Source of the DNA: Naasia aerilata
GTDB lineage: Bacteria > Actinomycetota > Actinomycetes > Actinomycetales > Microbacteriaceae
Reading direction: 5' to 3'
NCBI RefSeq assembly: GCF_030296595.1
Contig: NZ_AP027731.1
Location: 3,286,001 to 3,350,000 of the forward strand
DNA length: 64,000 nt
The notes beneath the pieces are model-generated. The model was not told where the DNA came from, searched no databases, and saw only the letters and a program-made list of their open reading frames with translations. Positions 8,269 through 17,086 of the stretch are shown one piece after another. A program made the translations under genes and the position numbers. Every line of letters begins with the position of its first letter. The first letter of the stretch is position 1.

Positions 8269-9450
8269 CTAGGCGAGCAGGGCGCGCCGGTCCTCGCTGA
8301 TCGAGGCGAGCAGGGTCTGCTCGTCCGGCGCGGCACCGATGGCCGAGCGGCCAACGAGCAGCCGCTGACGGGTGTGGGCAAGGCGCGTCGAGTCGCGCAC
8401 GAAGCGCTTCATGGCCTGCACCCGGCTGCCGCCGCCAGGCACGGGCGGCTGGGATCGAGCCCAGGACAGCGCGTGCCGTCGGCCGTTCCAGGTGGACAGC
8501 AGATCGACCTCGCCTGGCGTGAACCAGCCCACGGAGGCGTACTCCCCCAGTCGCTCGCGCGTCAGCCGGCGCTCGTGCACCCGCAGCGCGATGACGAGGG
8601 CGACGGCGCCGAGGAACAGCGGGACCTGGACGAGCGCGTAGTAGCTGAGGATGTCCGAGAAGAGGAAGAACGCGCCGTTCCAGAGAGCGTGCAGCAGGGC
8701 GGCGGGGATCAGGCCCAGCAGGTAGAAGCCGAAGGCGCCGAGAGCGCCGGTCCGGCGGGAGGCGATCCCGAGCGCCAGCCCGGTGCACGAGGTGAACATG
8801 ACGTGGGCGAAGGGTGAGAAGAGGCCGCGCACGACGAAGGTGACGGCGAGACCGCTGGTGCCGCCCTCGAGAAGGGCCTGGCCGAAGTAGAGGATGTTCT
8901 CGGAGAAGGCGAATCCGCCTGCCACCGTCGCGGCGTAGACGAGCCCGTCCAGCGGTCCGTCGAAGTAGCGCCGAGCGACCCAGAGGATCAGCAGGACACC
9001 GAAGCCCTTCGCGCCCTCCTCCACGAGAGGAGCCTGGATGACGGCGCCGGCCATCTCCCCGACCGCCGGCCTGCCTGCCACCTGCGCCGCGATGGTGACG
9101 CTGAAGTCGACGAGGAGCGCCACGACCACCGAGACGCCCGCTCCCCAGAGAAAGGCGAACCAGAGCGCCGCCCGGGGCTCGGGCTCCCACCGGTCGATCC
9201 ACCGGATCGTCAGGAGCACGATGAGGAGCGGGACCATCGCCGCCACCGCCGCGATGAGCACGCCGCCGACTCCGAAGCCGAGGATGAAGTAGCCGATCAC
9301 GACGAGGAGCAGGAGAGCGCCCAGCGCGATCCCGATGGCGGTGGCCACGACGGTGCCCGTTCCGGCGCCGCGGTGCGGGGACTGCTGCCAGAGCGGGGCG
9401 ACGGGAGTGGGCGAGGCGGCGGGCGCGGGCGCCCCCGGGGTCATCGTCAT
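8269..9450 (-). CDS. PrsW family intramembrane metalloprotease
   Basis: 393 residues with eight or more membrane segments. The family motifs are in place: LVEEGAKG near residue 142, SENILYF near 181, FAHVMF and HALWN further on. In Bacillus subtilis PrsW cleaves an anti-sigma factor; in actinobacteria the substrate is usually unknown. The N-terminal 35 residues are rich in Pro and Ala and probably disordered, and the last ~100 residues are cytoplasmic. The ATG at 9450 is fixed by TATCGT six bases upstream. Confidence 0.88.
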   Translation of the reverse strand: MTMTPGAPAPAASPTPVAPLWQQSPHRGAGTGTVVATAIGIALGALLLLVVIGYFILGFGVGGVLIAAVAAMVPLLIVLLTIRWIDRWEPEPRAALWFAFLWGAGVSVVVALLVDFSVTIAAQVAGRPAVGEMAGAVIQAPLVEEGAKGFGVLLILWVARRYFDGPLDGLVYAATVAGGFAFSENILYFGQALLEGGTSGLAVTFVVRGLFSPFAHVMFTSCTGLALGIASRRTGALGAFGFYLLGLIPAALLHALWNGAFFLFSDILSYYALVQVPLFLGAVALVIALRVHERRLTRERLGEYASVGWFTPGEVDLLSTWNGRRHALSWARSQPPVPGGGSRVQAMKRFVRDSTRLAHTRQRLLVGRSAIGAAPDEQTLLASISEDRRALLA

Positions 9451-9456
9451 GGCCAC

Positions 9457-9462
9457 ACGATA
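9457..9462 (-). promoter_or_regulatory. -10 box of the PrsW gene
   Basis: TATCGT on the minus strand, six bases before the ATG at 9450. Confidence 0.55.
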
Positions 9463-9770
9463 GCGACGGCGGAGGGCACGAGCCGCTCCTTGACACCCCC
9501 TCACGGAAGAGTGTCGTGAGTTCATCCCCGGAGCGGCATGCGCTGACGTTCCCGCAGCTCGGCCGGCATGTAACCGTGGACCCGTCGATGTCCCCCAATT
9601 CCTGAAGGTTTCTCGAGAGCCGGAGGATGATCGCGCTCTCAGCATCTGCATGAACTTCGGGCCGTTCGCAAGCCCTTTCGGCCCACTGAGAAGGTGCTGT
9701 AGACCTGCTTGTACCCCGGTTGCCCCGGGGTAGCGTCTGACACGCACGACGCGGTGCGAGGAGCGTATTG
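9463..9770. other. Intergenic region with promoter signals, no gene seen
   Basis: About 300 bp, less GC-rich than its surroundings. It holds TTGACA at 9491-9496 and, nearer the downstream gene, TTGTAC at 9710 with TAGCGT at 9731. I find no convincing open frame or RNA gene. Confidence 0.5.
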
Positions 9771-10055
9771 ATGAGCATTCGAGAGATAGCACGGCCGGTC
9801 GAGCAGTACGACCAGTCGAAGCCGTACCACCCCTACGCCCGGCAGATCGACGATGGCCAGTGGATCGTCGAGGAGCCCGGAGCACTGCGTCCCCTCGGCT
9901 TCGTGCAGTCCAGGACGACCGCGGGCGGAACCCTCGAGTTCGTGGTGTTCCCGTGGCACGACGAGTCGATTACGGTCCGGCAGTTCGACGGGTCTCACCC
10001 GACGCTCTTCCACGCCGTCTCCTGGCTGCGCTGGCACGAGTCGGCGCGGCGCTGA
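9771..10055 (+). CDS. Hypothetical protein, 94 residues
   Basis: Short soluble protein without a family I recognise. It is rich in aromatic and charged residues (LEFVVFPWHDESITVRQFDG in the middle, WLRWHESARR at the end), which looks like a compact beta-rich domain and speaks for a real protein. The ATG at 9771 follows a GAGGAG ribosome binding site by 8 bases, and a strong hairpin stands 16 bp after the stop. It appears to be a single-gene transcript. Confidence 0.75.
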   Translation: MSIREIARPVEQYDQSKPYHPYARQIDDGQWIVEEPGALRPLGFVQSRTTAGGTLEFVVFPWHDESITVRQFDGSHPTLFHAVSWLRWHESARR

Positions 10056-10070
10056 GACTTCCCCTTCGAG

Positions 10071-10096
10071 GCCCGGACGGTCCACCGTCCGGGCCT
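10071..10096 (+). terminator. Stem-loop after the 94-residue protein gene
   Basis: GGCCCGGACGG, a four-base loop TCCA, and CCGTCCGGGCC form an 11-bp perfect stem followed by TTCTCCTGT. A good candidate intrinsic terminator for the gene ending at 10055. Confidence 0.75.
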
Positions 10097-10161
10097 TCTC
10101 CTGTCCGTGGCGGATGAGCTCTCCGTGCGCGAGCGTCGTCAGTCGAGCGCTCGCGCGGAGC

Positions 10162-10727
10162 TCACTCCGCTCCGCTCTCGAGCGCGTTCATCGCCAGCTC
10201 CGGCTCGGCGTCCTCAGCTCGGTGCAGCTCGGGGTCGACCGGGACCCGGCCGACCGCGTTCGCGACGTTGGTGGCGACCATGAGGCCCGCGAAGGCCACG
10301 AGCAGCACACGCTGGGCCGGCGCGAACTGCCGCGACAGGCTGGCGTAGAGCGGCTCCGGGATGCTGTGCGGCGCTCGAACCAGCTCACGGCCGAACTCCA
10401 TCAGCACGCGGTCCCGCTCGCCGGCGGGCGTGCCGTCGGGGTCCTCCCCGCTCCTTCGAGCACCCGCCGGAAGAACAGCGAGCACGCGTCGCACCCGTAC
10501 TCGTCGGAGATGGCGTAGGAGAAGAGGCTGACCGCCCGCTCCCCGATCACGGCCACGAGCTCGTCTTTGAGCGTGTACCACTCGAGGTACGCGCGGAAGC
10601 TCGGCACGTGCCCGAGGAGTGCCGCTCGCAGGTTCGAGATCCGGCCGTGCGACTCGATCAGCTGGGCTCGAGCGGTGCGGGCCTCGGCGCTGAGGTCGTC
10701 CGCCTGCGGGATGGGGAGGAAGTCCAT
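10162..10727 (-). CDS. Carboxymuconolactone decarboxylase/AhpD-like protein (one frameshift)
   Basis: The N-terminal part (PSFRAYLEWYTLKDEL, then SDEYGCDACSLFFRRVL) matches the AhpD-like alpha-helical fold with its redox CxxC. The frame breaks in a C4 run at 10446-10449; one added base gives a continuous protein of about 188 residues whose C-terminal half contains LLVAFAGLMVATNVANAVG. Family members are peroxidase-linked or decarboxylases; the CxxC favours a peroxidase-type role. The ATG at 10727 has TAGGCT seven bases upstream. Confidence 0.72.
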
Positions 10728-10734
10728 GGGCGTC

Positions 10735-10740
10735 AGCCTA
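10735..10740 (-). promoter_or_regulatory. -10 box of the AhpD-like gene
   Basis: TAGGCT on the minus strand, seven bases before the ATG at 10727. Confidence 0.5.
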
Positions 10741-10823
10741 GGTCGCCCGGCCCACCCCTGCCCAGGGCCTCCGCCCTCGCGGCGAGGGGGCGCGTCGTAC
10801 TGCGCTGACACGCCCCCGTTTCC

Positions 10824-10829
10824 TAGACT
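10824..10829 (+). promoter_or_regulatory. -10 box of the DUF6328 gene
   Basis: TAGACT seven bases before the ATG at 10837. Confidence 0.5.
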
Positions 10830-10836
10830 GAAGCGC

Positions 10837-11343
10837 ATGTCGCACAGCGCGGGGGCACCGGATCGGCAGCGCGAGGACGCGGTGGCCGGCGACGGCCGGG
10901 ACGAGACCGAGAACGAGCGGCTCGACCGGAACTGGAACGAGCTCCTCCAGGAGCTGCGCGTCACGCAGACGGGAACCCAGATCCTGACGGGATTCCTGCT
11001 GACCCTCGCGTTCCAGCCCAAGTTCACGGACCTCGACGGCTTCCAGGTCGGCGTCTACCTCGCGCTGATCGGCCTCGCCGCACTCAGCACGGCGCTCGGC
11101 CTCGGGCCCGTGAGCCTGCACCGCGCACTGTTCCGGAAGCAGCGGAAGGCCGAGGTGGTGCGGATCGCCGACCGGCTGCTGCAGGCGATCCTGCTCTGCG
11201 TCGGCCTGGTCATCACCGGCGTCGTGCTGCTCATCTTCGACGTCGTGCTCGGCCGGACCGTCGGCATCGTGTCGGCCGCCGTCACGGCCGTGGTCGTCGT
11301 CCTCGTCTGGCTCGCGCTGCCCGCGACCGCACGCCGCCGCTAG
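10837..11343 (+). CDS. DUF6328 family membrane protein
   Basis: 168 residues. A charged N-terminus is followed by the family stretch NELLQELRVTQTGTQILTGF and four membrane segments (around 55-75, 80-100, 115-135 and 140-160). The family is common in actinobacteria and has no known function. The ATG at 10837 is supported by TAGACT seven bases upstream. It converges on ku. Confidence 0.8.
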   Translation: MSHSAGAPDRQREDAVAGDGRDETENERLDRNWNELLQELRVTQTGTQILTGFLLTLAFQPKFTDLDGFQVGVYLALIGLAALSTALGLGPVSLHRALFRKQRKAEVVRIADRLLQAILLCVGLVITGVVLLIFDVVLGRTVGIVSAAVTAVVVVLVWLALPATARRR

Positions 11344-11349
11344 GCGGCG

Positions 11350-12309
11350 TCAGGCGGAGGCGCGCTTGCGCTTCGGCGCGGTCTCGGCGGGCTCCTCCGC
11401 GCCCTCGGACGCGGCCTTCTTGCCCTTGCCGCCACCCTTCTTCTTGCCCTTGCCGTCCTTCTTGTCCTCGGCCGGCGGCTCGTCGTCGCCCGCGTCGGCC
11501 GGCGCCGCGTCGTCCTTCTTAGAGGACCGGTTCCGCTCCACGCTGCGGCGGAGCGCCTCCATGAGGTCGAGGACCTCGCCGCCGTCCGCCTCGTCGGCCG
11601 TCTCGCCGAACGTCTTCTCCTTGTCGATCGCCTCGCCCTGCTCGAGCTTCGCGTCGATGAGCTTGCGGAGCTGCTCCTGGTACTCGTCGGTGAAGTTCTC
11701 CGGCGTGAAGTCGCTCTCGAAGCTCTTCACGAGCGAGGAGGACATCTTCAGCTCCTTCTCGGAGATGTCGACCTTCTCGTTCAGCGACTTGAAGTTGGCC
11801 TCCCGCACCTCGTCGCCCCAGAGGAGCGTCTGCAGCACGAGCACGTCGCCCTTCACCCGCAGTGCGGCGAGCCGCATCTTCTGACGGATCGCGAACTTGA
11901 CGATGGCAGTCCGGTCCGTCTGCTGCAGCGTCTCGCGCAGCAGCACGTAGGCCTTCGGCGAGCGCGAGTCCGGCTCGAGGTAGTAGCTGCGCTCGTACAT
12001 GATCGGGTCGACCTGGTCGCTGGGCACGAACTCGACGACGTCGATCTCCCGGTTCTGCTCGACGGGGAGCGAGGCCAGGTCGTCCGGCGTGATGACGACC
12101 GTGCGGTCGCCGTCGTCGTACGCCTTCTGGATGTGGCTGAACTCGACGACCTCGCCGTCGATCTCGCAGATGCGCTGGTAGCGGATGCGTCCGCCGTCGG
12201 CGTCGTGGACCTGGTGCATGGGGACGTCGTGGTCCTCCGTGGCGCTGTAGACCTTCACCGGCACGTTGACCAGGCCGAATGTGATCGCGCCCTTCCAGAT
12301 GGACCTCAT
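11350..12309 (-). CDS. ku: Non-homologous end-joining protein Ku
   Basis: 319 residues, the usual length of bacterial Ku, which forms a ring on DNA ends and recruits LigD. It opens with MRSIWKGAITFGLVNVPVKV and has the Ku core (RYQRICEIDGEVVE, the ERSYYLEP strand, AIVKFAIRQK). The last ~70 residues are a Lys/Asp/Glu-rich tail with repeated KKxxKG, as in other actinobacteria, where basic tails tune DNA binding. It is divergent from ligD, 76 bp apart, so the end-joining pair probably shares a regulatory region. AATACT six bases upstream may be its -10. Confidence 0.96.
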   Translation of the reverse strand: MRSIWKGAITFGLVNVPVKVYSATEDHDVPMHQVHDADGGRIRYQRICEIDGEVVEFSHIQKAYDDGDRTVVITPDDLASLPVEQNREIDVVEFVPSDQVDPIMYERSYYLEPDSRSPKAYVLLRETLQQTDRTAIVKFAIRQKMRLAALRVKGDVLVLQTLLWGDEVREANFKSLNEKVDISEKELKMSSSLVKSFESDFTPENFTDEYQEQLRKLIDAKLEQGEAIDKEKTFGETADEADGGEVLDLMEALRRSVERNRSSKKDDAAPADAGDDEPPAEDKKDGKGKKKGGGKGKKAASEGAEEPAETAPKRKRASA

Positions 12310-12385
12310 GCCCCCAGTATTCCGCGTTTGATCAGGTGAGCGGTAGCGTTGACAATCCGGCTGACGGCATGCCGGAGGAGGTCGC

Positions 12386-14905
12386 ATGGCGCGCTCGAGC
12401 GGGGACGCGGTGGTCGTGGACGGTCGACGCCTCCGCCTGACCCACCTCGACAAGGTGCTCTACCCCGAGACGGGAACCACCAAGGCCGAGGTGATCGACT
12501 ACTACGCGCGGGTCGCCGCCGTGCTCCTGCCCCACACCCGGGAGCGTCCGCTGACCCGGAAGCGCTGGGTCAACGGCGTCGGCACGGAGTCGGCGCCGGG
12601 CGAGGTGTTCTTCCAGAAGAACGTCGACGACGGCGCTCCCGACTGGATCCCGCGACGCGTCCAGCACCACAAGTCGCACACGATCGAGTACCCGCTGCTC
12701 AACGACCGCGCGACTCTGGCCTGGGCCGCTCAGGTGTCCTCCCTCGAGCTCCACGTGCCGCAGTGGCGCTTCGACGCCCAGGGCACGCCCCAGAACCCGG
12801 ACCGCCTCGTCCTCGACCTGGACCCCGGCCCGGGCACGGGGCTGCAGGAGTGCGCGGAGATCGCGCGCCGGGTGCGCCCGATCCTCGAGGGCGTCGGGCT
12901 CCGCCCGTTTCCCGTGACGAGCGGAAGCAAGGGCATCCACCTCTATGCCCATCTCGACGGCAGTCAGACGAGCGACGAGATCTCGGCCTTCGCCCACGAG
13001 CTCGCGCGCGCCCTGGAGGCCGATGATCCGGACCTCATCGTCAGCGACATGAAGAAGACGCTGCGGGTGGGCAAGGTGCTCGTCGACTGGAGCCAGAACA
13101 GCGCGGCGAAGACGACGATCGCGCCGTACTCGCTGCGCGGGCGCGCGCACCCCACGGTCGCCGCGCCGCGCACGTGGGAGGAGCTGGACGATCCGGGCCT
13201 TGCCCACCTCCTCTTCTCAGAGGTGCTCGAGCGAGTGGCCCGGGACGGCGACCTGCTGGCGGCTCTCGATCCGCCCCGGGTCCTCGAGCCGACGCCGGAG
13301 CGCATGGCCACGTTCGAGACCACTCCCGAGAGCGCCGACCGGCTCGCGAAGTACCGGAGCATGCGGGATGCGTCGAAGACGCCGGAGCCGGTCCCCGCCG
13401 AGCCGGCGCTGCCCTCCGACGGGCAGAGCTTCGTCATCCAGGAGCACCACGCGCGCCGCCTGCACTACGACTTCCGGCTGGAGCGCGACGGCGTCCTCGT
13501 GTCCTGGGCGGTCCCCAAGGGCGTCCCGGAGAGCGTCAGCGAGAACCACCTCGCCGTGCACACCGAGGACCACCCGCTCGAGTACGGCACCTTCGAGGGC
13601 CGCATCCCGGCCGGGGAGTACGGCGGCGGCGAGGTCACCATCTGGGACGCCGGCACCTACGAGCTCGAGAAGTGGCGCGACTCCGAGGTCATCGTGACGC
13701 TGCACGGCCGCCCCGGCGGACCCCTCGGCGGCCCGGTGCGCGTGGCGCTGATCCGCACCGGGCGAGCGCCTGGTGACGAGAAGAACTGGCTGATGCATCG
13801 CATGAAGCCCGAGCACGGCTCCCCCGCTGCCGCGGAACCCGTCGTGGCGGCCCCGGGCACGCAGGACCCGCCCAGCCCTGTCGCGGAATCGGCGCGAGGT
13901 GCTGCAGAAGCCGACAGGTCGGCGATCCGGGATCTCCTCGAGCGCGGCCCCATGCTCGCCACCCTCGGCACCGAGGACACGGTGGGCAGCGGTCACGACT
14001 GGGCGTTCGAGATGAAGTGGGACGGCATCCGCGCGCTCGTCGAAGTGCGGGACGGCCGGGTTCGCGTGGTCAGCCGCAATAGGAACGACCTGACCGCCGG
14101 CTATCCCGAGCTCGCCGGCGTGCCGGCCCCCGTCTCGGCCGGCACGGCCCTGCTCGACGGGGAGATCGTCGCCATCGGCCGAGGCGGACGACCGGACTTC
14201 GGCCTGCTGCAGCAGCGCATGAACCTGCAGCGCGAGGCCGACATCCAGGCCGCGCGCCGGTCCGTGCCCGTGCACCTCATGGTCTTCGACCTGCTCGAGG
14301 TCGACGGGCGCGCCCTCCTCGACCGGCCGTACTCCGAGCGCCGCGAGCTCCTCGCGCGCACGGTGGCATCCACCGGGGTCGTGCAGGTCCCGCCGGAGTT
14401 CTCGGGCGCCGAGAGCACCGTCCAGGAGGCGCTCGCCGCAAGCAAGGAGCTGGGGCTCGAGGGATTGGTCGCCAAGAAGCGCGACTCGCTCTACTCGGCG
14501 GGCCGCCGATCCCCGTCGTGGGTGAAGATCAAGCATCACCTGATGCAGGAGGTCGTGATCGGCGGTTGGCGTCCCGGACAGGGCGGACGGAGCGGAGCCA
14601 TCGGCTCGCTCCTCCTCGGCATCCCCGGCGACGGCGGCCTGACGTACGTCGGCAAGGTCGGAACCGGCTTCACGAGCCGCTCGCTCGCCGAGATCGGCGC
14701 CCGGCTGGCGCCGCTCGAGCAGACCGACAACCCCTTCCTCGACATCCCGCGCCCCGACGCGAAGGACGCGCACTGGGTCTCACCCGAACTCGTCGGCGAG
14801 GTGGAGTTCGCCGAGTGGACGGGGCCGGGCCGGCTGCGGCAGCCCTCCTGGCGCGGGTGGCGCACCGACAAGGCTCCGGGCGACGTCGTCCGGGAAGACG
14901 CGTGA
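12386..14905 (+). CDS. ligD: Multifunctional ATP-dependent DNA ligase LigD
   Basis: 839 residues with three modules in the order polymerase, phosphoesterase, ligase. The archaeo-eukaryotic-primase-type polymerase spans about 10-300 (LVLDLDPGPGT carries the catalytic acids). The 3'-phosphoesterase is about 345-470 (HHARRLHYDFRLERDG), and the ligase starts near 520 with the adenylated Lys in FEMKWDGIRAL near 545, ending with an OB-fold. It fills in, trims and seals double-strand breaks with Ku. The ATG at 12386 has GGAGGAGG upstream. The next gene overlaps by four bases. Confidence 0.96.
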   Translation: MARSSGDAVVVDGRRLRLTHLDKVLYPETGTTKAEVIDYYARVAAVLLPHTRERPLTRKRWVNGVGTESAPGEVFFQKNVDDGAPDWIPRRVQHHKSHTIEYPLLNDRATLAWAAQVSSLELHVPQWRFDAQGTPQNPDRLVLDLDPGPGTGLQECAEIARRVRPILEGVGLRPFPVTSGSKGIHLYAHLDGSQTSDEISAFAHELARALEADDPDLIVSDMKKTLRVGKVLVDWSQNSAAKTTIAPYSLRGRAHPTVAAPRTWEELDDPGLAHLLFSEVLERVARDGDLLAALDPPRVLEPTPERMATFETTPESADRLAKYRSMRDASKTPEPVPAEPALPSDGQSFVIQEHHARRLHYDFRLERDGVLVSWAVPKGVPESVSENHLAVHTEDHPLEYGTFEGRIPAGEYGGGEVTIWDAGTYELEKWRDSEVIVTLHGRPGGPLGGPVRVALIRTGRAPGDEKNWLMHRMKPEHGSPAAAEPVVAAPGTQDPPSPVAESARGAAEADRSAIRDLLERGPMLATLGTEDTVGSGHDWAFEMKWDGIRALVEVRDGRVRVVSRNRNDLTAGYPELAGVPAPVSAGTALLDGEIVAIGRGGRPDFGLLQQRMNLQREADIQAARRSVPVHLMVFDLLEVDGRALLDRPYSERRELLARTVASTGVVQVPPEFSGAESTVQEALAASKELGLEGLVAKKRDSLYSAGRRSPSWVKIKHHLMQEVVIGGWRPGQGGRSGAIGSLLLGIPGDGGLTYVGKVGTGFTSRSLAEIGARLAPLEQTDNPFLDIPRPDAKDAHWVSPELVGEVEFAEWTGPGRLRQPSWRGWRTDKAPGDVVREDA

Positions 14906-15948
14906 CGCGCCGCCCCCGGCTCGTCCGCCCCCGCGACTGGTCCTACGTCCTCCGGCGCACCGGGCACTCGTTCGTGCGGTACCGGGGCATCGACTCCGCA
15001 GCCGCACTGACCTTCTTCTCGGCGATCACCCTGTTCCCCGCGGCCCTGACCGTGATGTCGGCGCTCGCCCTCCTCGACGGATCCCGCGCGGTGGACTTCG
15101 TGCTCAAGGTCGTGAGCGAGGTGGCCTCCGACCGCATGGTGGAGACGGTTCGCGGCCCGCTGGAGCAGTTCACCCAGCTCGGGAATCCGGGCGGCGCTCT
15201 CCTCGTGGGCGTCGTGCTGACGCTCTGGACGGGATCCGCCTACTCCACGGCGTTCGGGCGCGCGGTGAACACGCTCTACGGGACGCAGGAGGGCCGGCGG
15301 ATCTGGAAGTTCCGCGCCCTCATGATCGTCGTGACCCTGCTGCTCACCTGCGGTCTCGCGCTCGAGCTGCTCCTGCTGCTCGGCACGCCCCGCGTCGCCG
15401 CGGCCGCCGCCGAGGTGGCCGGCATCGGAGAGCCGTGGGTCTCGGTGTGGAACCTCGCGCGCTGGCCGGTCCTGATCCTCCTCGCGGCCGCGCTCATCGC
15501 GCTCCTGTTCTTCTGGACGCCGACGGTCGACCGGCAGACCGTGCCCTGGTTCTCGTCGGGAGCGATCCTCGCCCTGTGCGGCTGGACACTCGCGACCATA
15601 GGGTTCTGGCTCTACGTCACCGGGATCGCCCACTACAACGAGCTCTACGGGTGGGTCGGCGGTGCGCTCGTCGTGCTCCTCTGGCTGTACCTCAGCAACC
15701 TGATGCTGGTGCTCGGCGCGGGACTCGACGCCGAGCTCACGCGCATGACGCAGCTCCGCCAGGGCATCGAGTCGGAGGCGACCATCCGCGTGCCCATGCG
15801 GGACACCGCGCGGAACCTCATCATCGCCCGGTCCCTCGCGCGGGACGTGGCCGAGGGTCGCGCGATCCGTGAGGAGTCCGCCGCCTCCCCCGAGGCTCGG
15901 GGGGACCTGGGCGGGGTCGAGCCCGGCCCCGAGGTCCAGCCCGGCTGA
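14902..15948 (+). CDS. YihY/BrkB family inner-membrane protein
   Basis: 348 residues with six membrane segments and the family signature YRGIDSAAALTFFSAITLFP near the start, then LYGTQEGR and GGALVVLLWLYLSNLMLV. The family was once called ribonuclease BN; a transport or envelope role is suspected but unproven. The GTG at 14902 overlaps the ligD stop (GTGA), so the two are cotranscribed. The C-terminal 50 residues are charged and probably cytoplasmic. Confidence 0.88.
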   Translation: MTRRPRLVRPRDWSYVLRRTGHSFVRYRGIDSAAALTFFSAITLFPAALTVMSALALLDGSRAVDFVLKVVSEVASDRMVETVRGPLEQFTQLGNPGGALLVGVVLTLWTGSAYSTAFGRAVNTLYGTQEGRRIWKFRALMIVVTLLLTCGLALELLLLLGTPRVAAAAAEVAGIGEPWVSVWNLARWPVLILLAAALIALLFFWTPTVDRQTVPWFSSGAILALCGWTLATIGFWLYVTGIAHYNELYGWVGGALVVLLWLYLSNLMLVLGAGLDAELTRMTQLRQGIESEATIRVPMRDTARNLIIARSLARDVAEGRAIREESAASPEARGDLGGVEPGPEVQPG

Positions 15949-16017
15949 GTCCGCTTCCGCACTCCCCCGCGAGCAGGCTGGGAGGATCCTCCCGGGTACG
16001 GGAGAGCGCCCCCGGCG

Positions 16018-16023
16018 TAGGCT
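16018..16023 (+). promoter_or_regulatory. -10 box of the small acidic protein gene
   Basis: TAGGCT six bases before the ATG at 16030. Confidence 0.5.
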
Positions 16024-16029
16024 GAGTGC

Positions 16030-16325
16030 ATGAGTTCACGCGAATACGAGACCCCGGACGAGGCTGCAGTCGTCTCCGACTTCTCCACTCCGGCGGACGC
16101 CGATTTCACCACGCCGGGCAACCCGATCCAGAGCGAGGAGCACCTCGAGGAGCTGGACGAGGCCCAGGCCACCCGCAAGCCGGAGACGCCCGGCGATCCC
16201 CTCACCGACGACGGGCTCGAGGAGACCAACCGCCGGACCTCCCCGGCGACCCGCTGAACCCGCTCGACGACGTCCGGGGCGACCGCCGCGACGCCACCCC
16301 CGGCGATCCTCTCGAGGAGCGCTGA
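16030..16325 (+). CDS. Small acidic protein with three PGDPL repeats (one frameshift)
   Basis: As read, a 75-residue acidic protein that stops at 16257. Adding one C to the C4 run at 16241-16244 extends it to 98 residues and creates a third copy of a repeated motif: TPGDPLTDDGLEE, SPGDPLNPLDD and TPGDPLEER. That regularity is strong evidence for the longer form. The protein has no hydrophobic core and is probably disordered. It lies two bases before the next gene, so they are likely cotranscribed. Function unknown. Confidence 0.65.
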
Positions 16326-16327
16326 CC

Positions 16328-17062
16328 GTGCGACTCAGAGCACTCTTCGTCCTCGGCGGCGCCCTCGGCTACGTGCTGGGCACTCGCGCCGGTCGCGAGC
16401 GGTACCTGCAGCTGAAGGAGCGCGCGGACGAGGTCTGGAGCGACCCGCGCGTGACGAAGGCGCGCGAGGACGCCGCCCGGTACGCGCGCGAACAGGCTCC
16501 CGTCCTGCGGGACGCGGCCACGAAGACGAGCGAGGCCGCGAAGGAGGCCGCCGCCCGGGCCGCCGAGGTCGCGCGCGAGCTCGCCGAGAAGACCGCCACG
16601 GCGGCGCGTGAGGTCGCGGACCGCACCTCGACCACCGCGCGCGAGGTCGTCGATCGGACCTCGACCACGGCGAAGGATGTCGCGTCCAAGGTGACCGGCG
16701 CCGCGACCGACGCCCGGGGGCGGGTGTCGGACACCGCGACGGACGTGCAGAAGCGCGTCACCGACCGCGCCGACGAGATCAAGGAGCGCAGCGACCGCGC
16801 CATCCGCAGCGCCGCCGAGGCGCGGGACGAGGCGCTCGCGGCGCTCGACGACGAGGACGACGAGACGGAGACCGCCTTCGAGACCGAGGCGTCCGAGCCG
16901 GACGCCGCCGAGATCCCCTCGGGCGACGCGGCGGCAGCCGAGGGCGGGTCCGAGGCGGCCGACTTCGCGGTGGACGCCGACGGCGTCACGACCGGCGACC
17001 CGCACGAGGTCCCGGACGCGGCCACGGCCACGGGTTCCGAGACCGGTCCCTCCGGGCGCTGA
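16328..17062 (+). CDS. YtxH-like protein with long helical repeats
   Basis: 244 residues starting at a GTG. A short hydrophobic N-terminus (LFVLGGALGYVLGTRAG) resembles YtxH-type membrane anchors. Residues 40-180 are a long amphipathic helix built from near-11-residue repeats rich in Ala, Thr and Lys/Arg (EVADRTSTTAREVVDRTS), similar in composition to LEA and apolipoprotein-like proteins. The C-terminal 60 residues are acidic and disordered. Such proteins are often stress-related, but no function can be assigned. Confidence 0.75.
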   Translation: MRLRALFVLGGALGYVLGTRAGRERYLQLKERADEVWSDPRVTKAREDAARYAREQAPVLRDAATKTSEAAKEAAARAAEVARELAEKTATAAREVADRTSTTAREVVDRTSTTAKDVASKVTGAATDARGRVSDTATDVQKRVTDRADEIKERSDRAIRSAAEARDEALAALDDEDDETETAFETEASEPDAAEIPSGDAAAAEGGSEAADFAVDADGVTTGDPHEVPDAATATGSETGPSGR

Positions 17063-17086
17063 GGCTCGAGCCCGGCGCCCGCGCGG

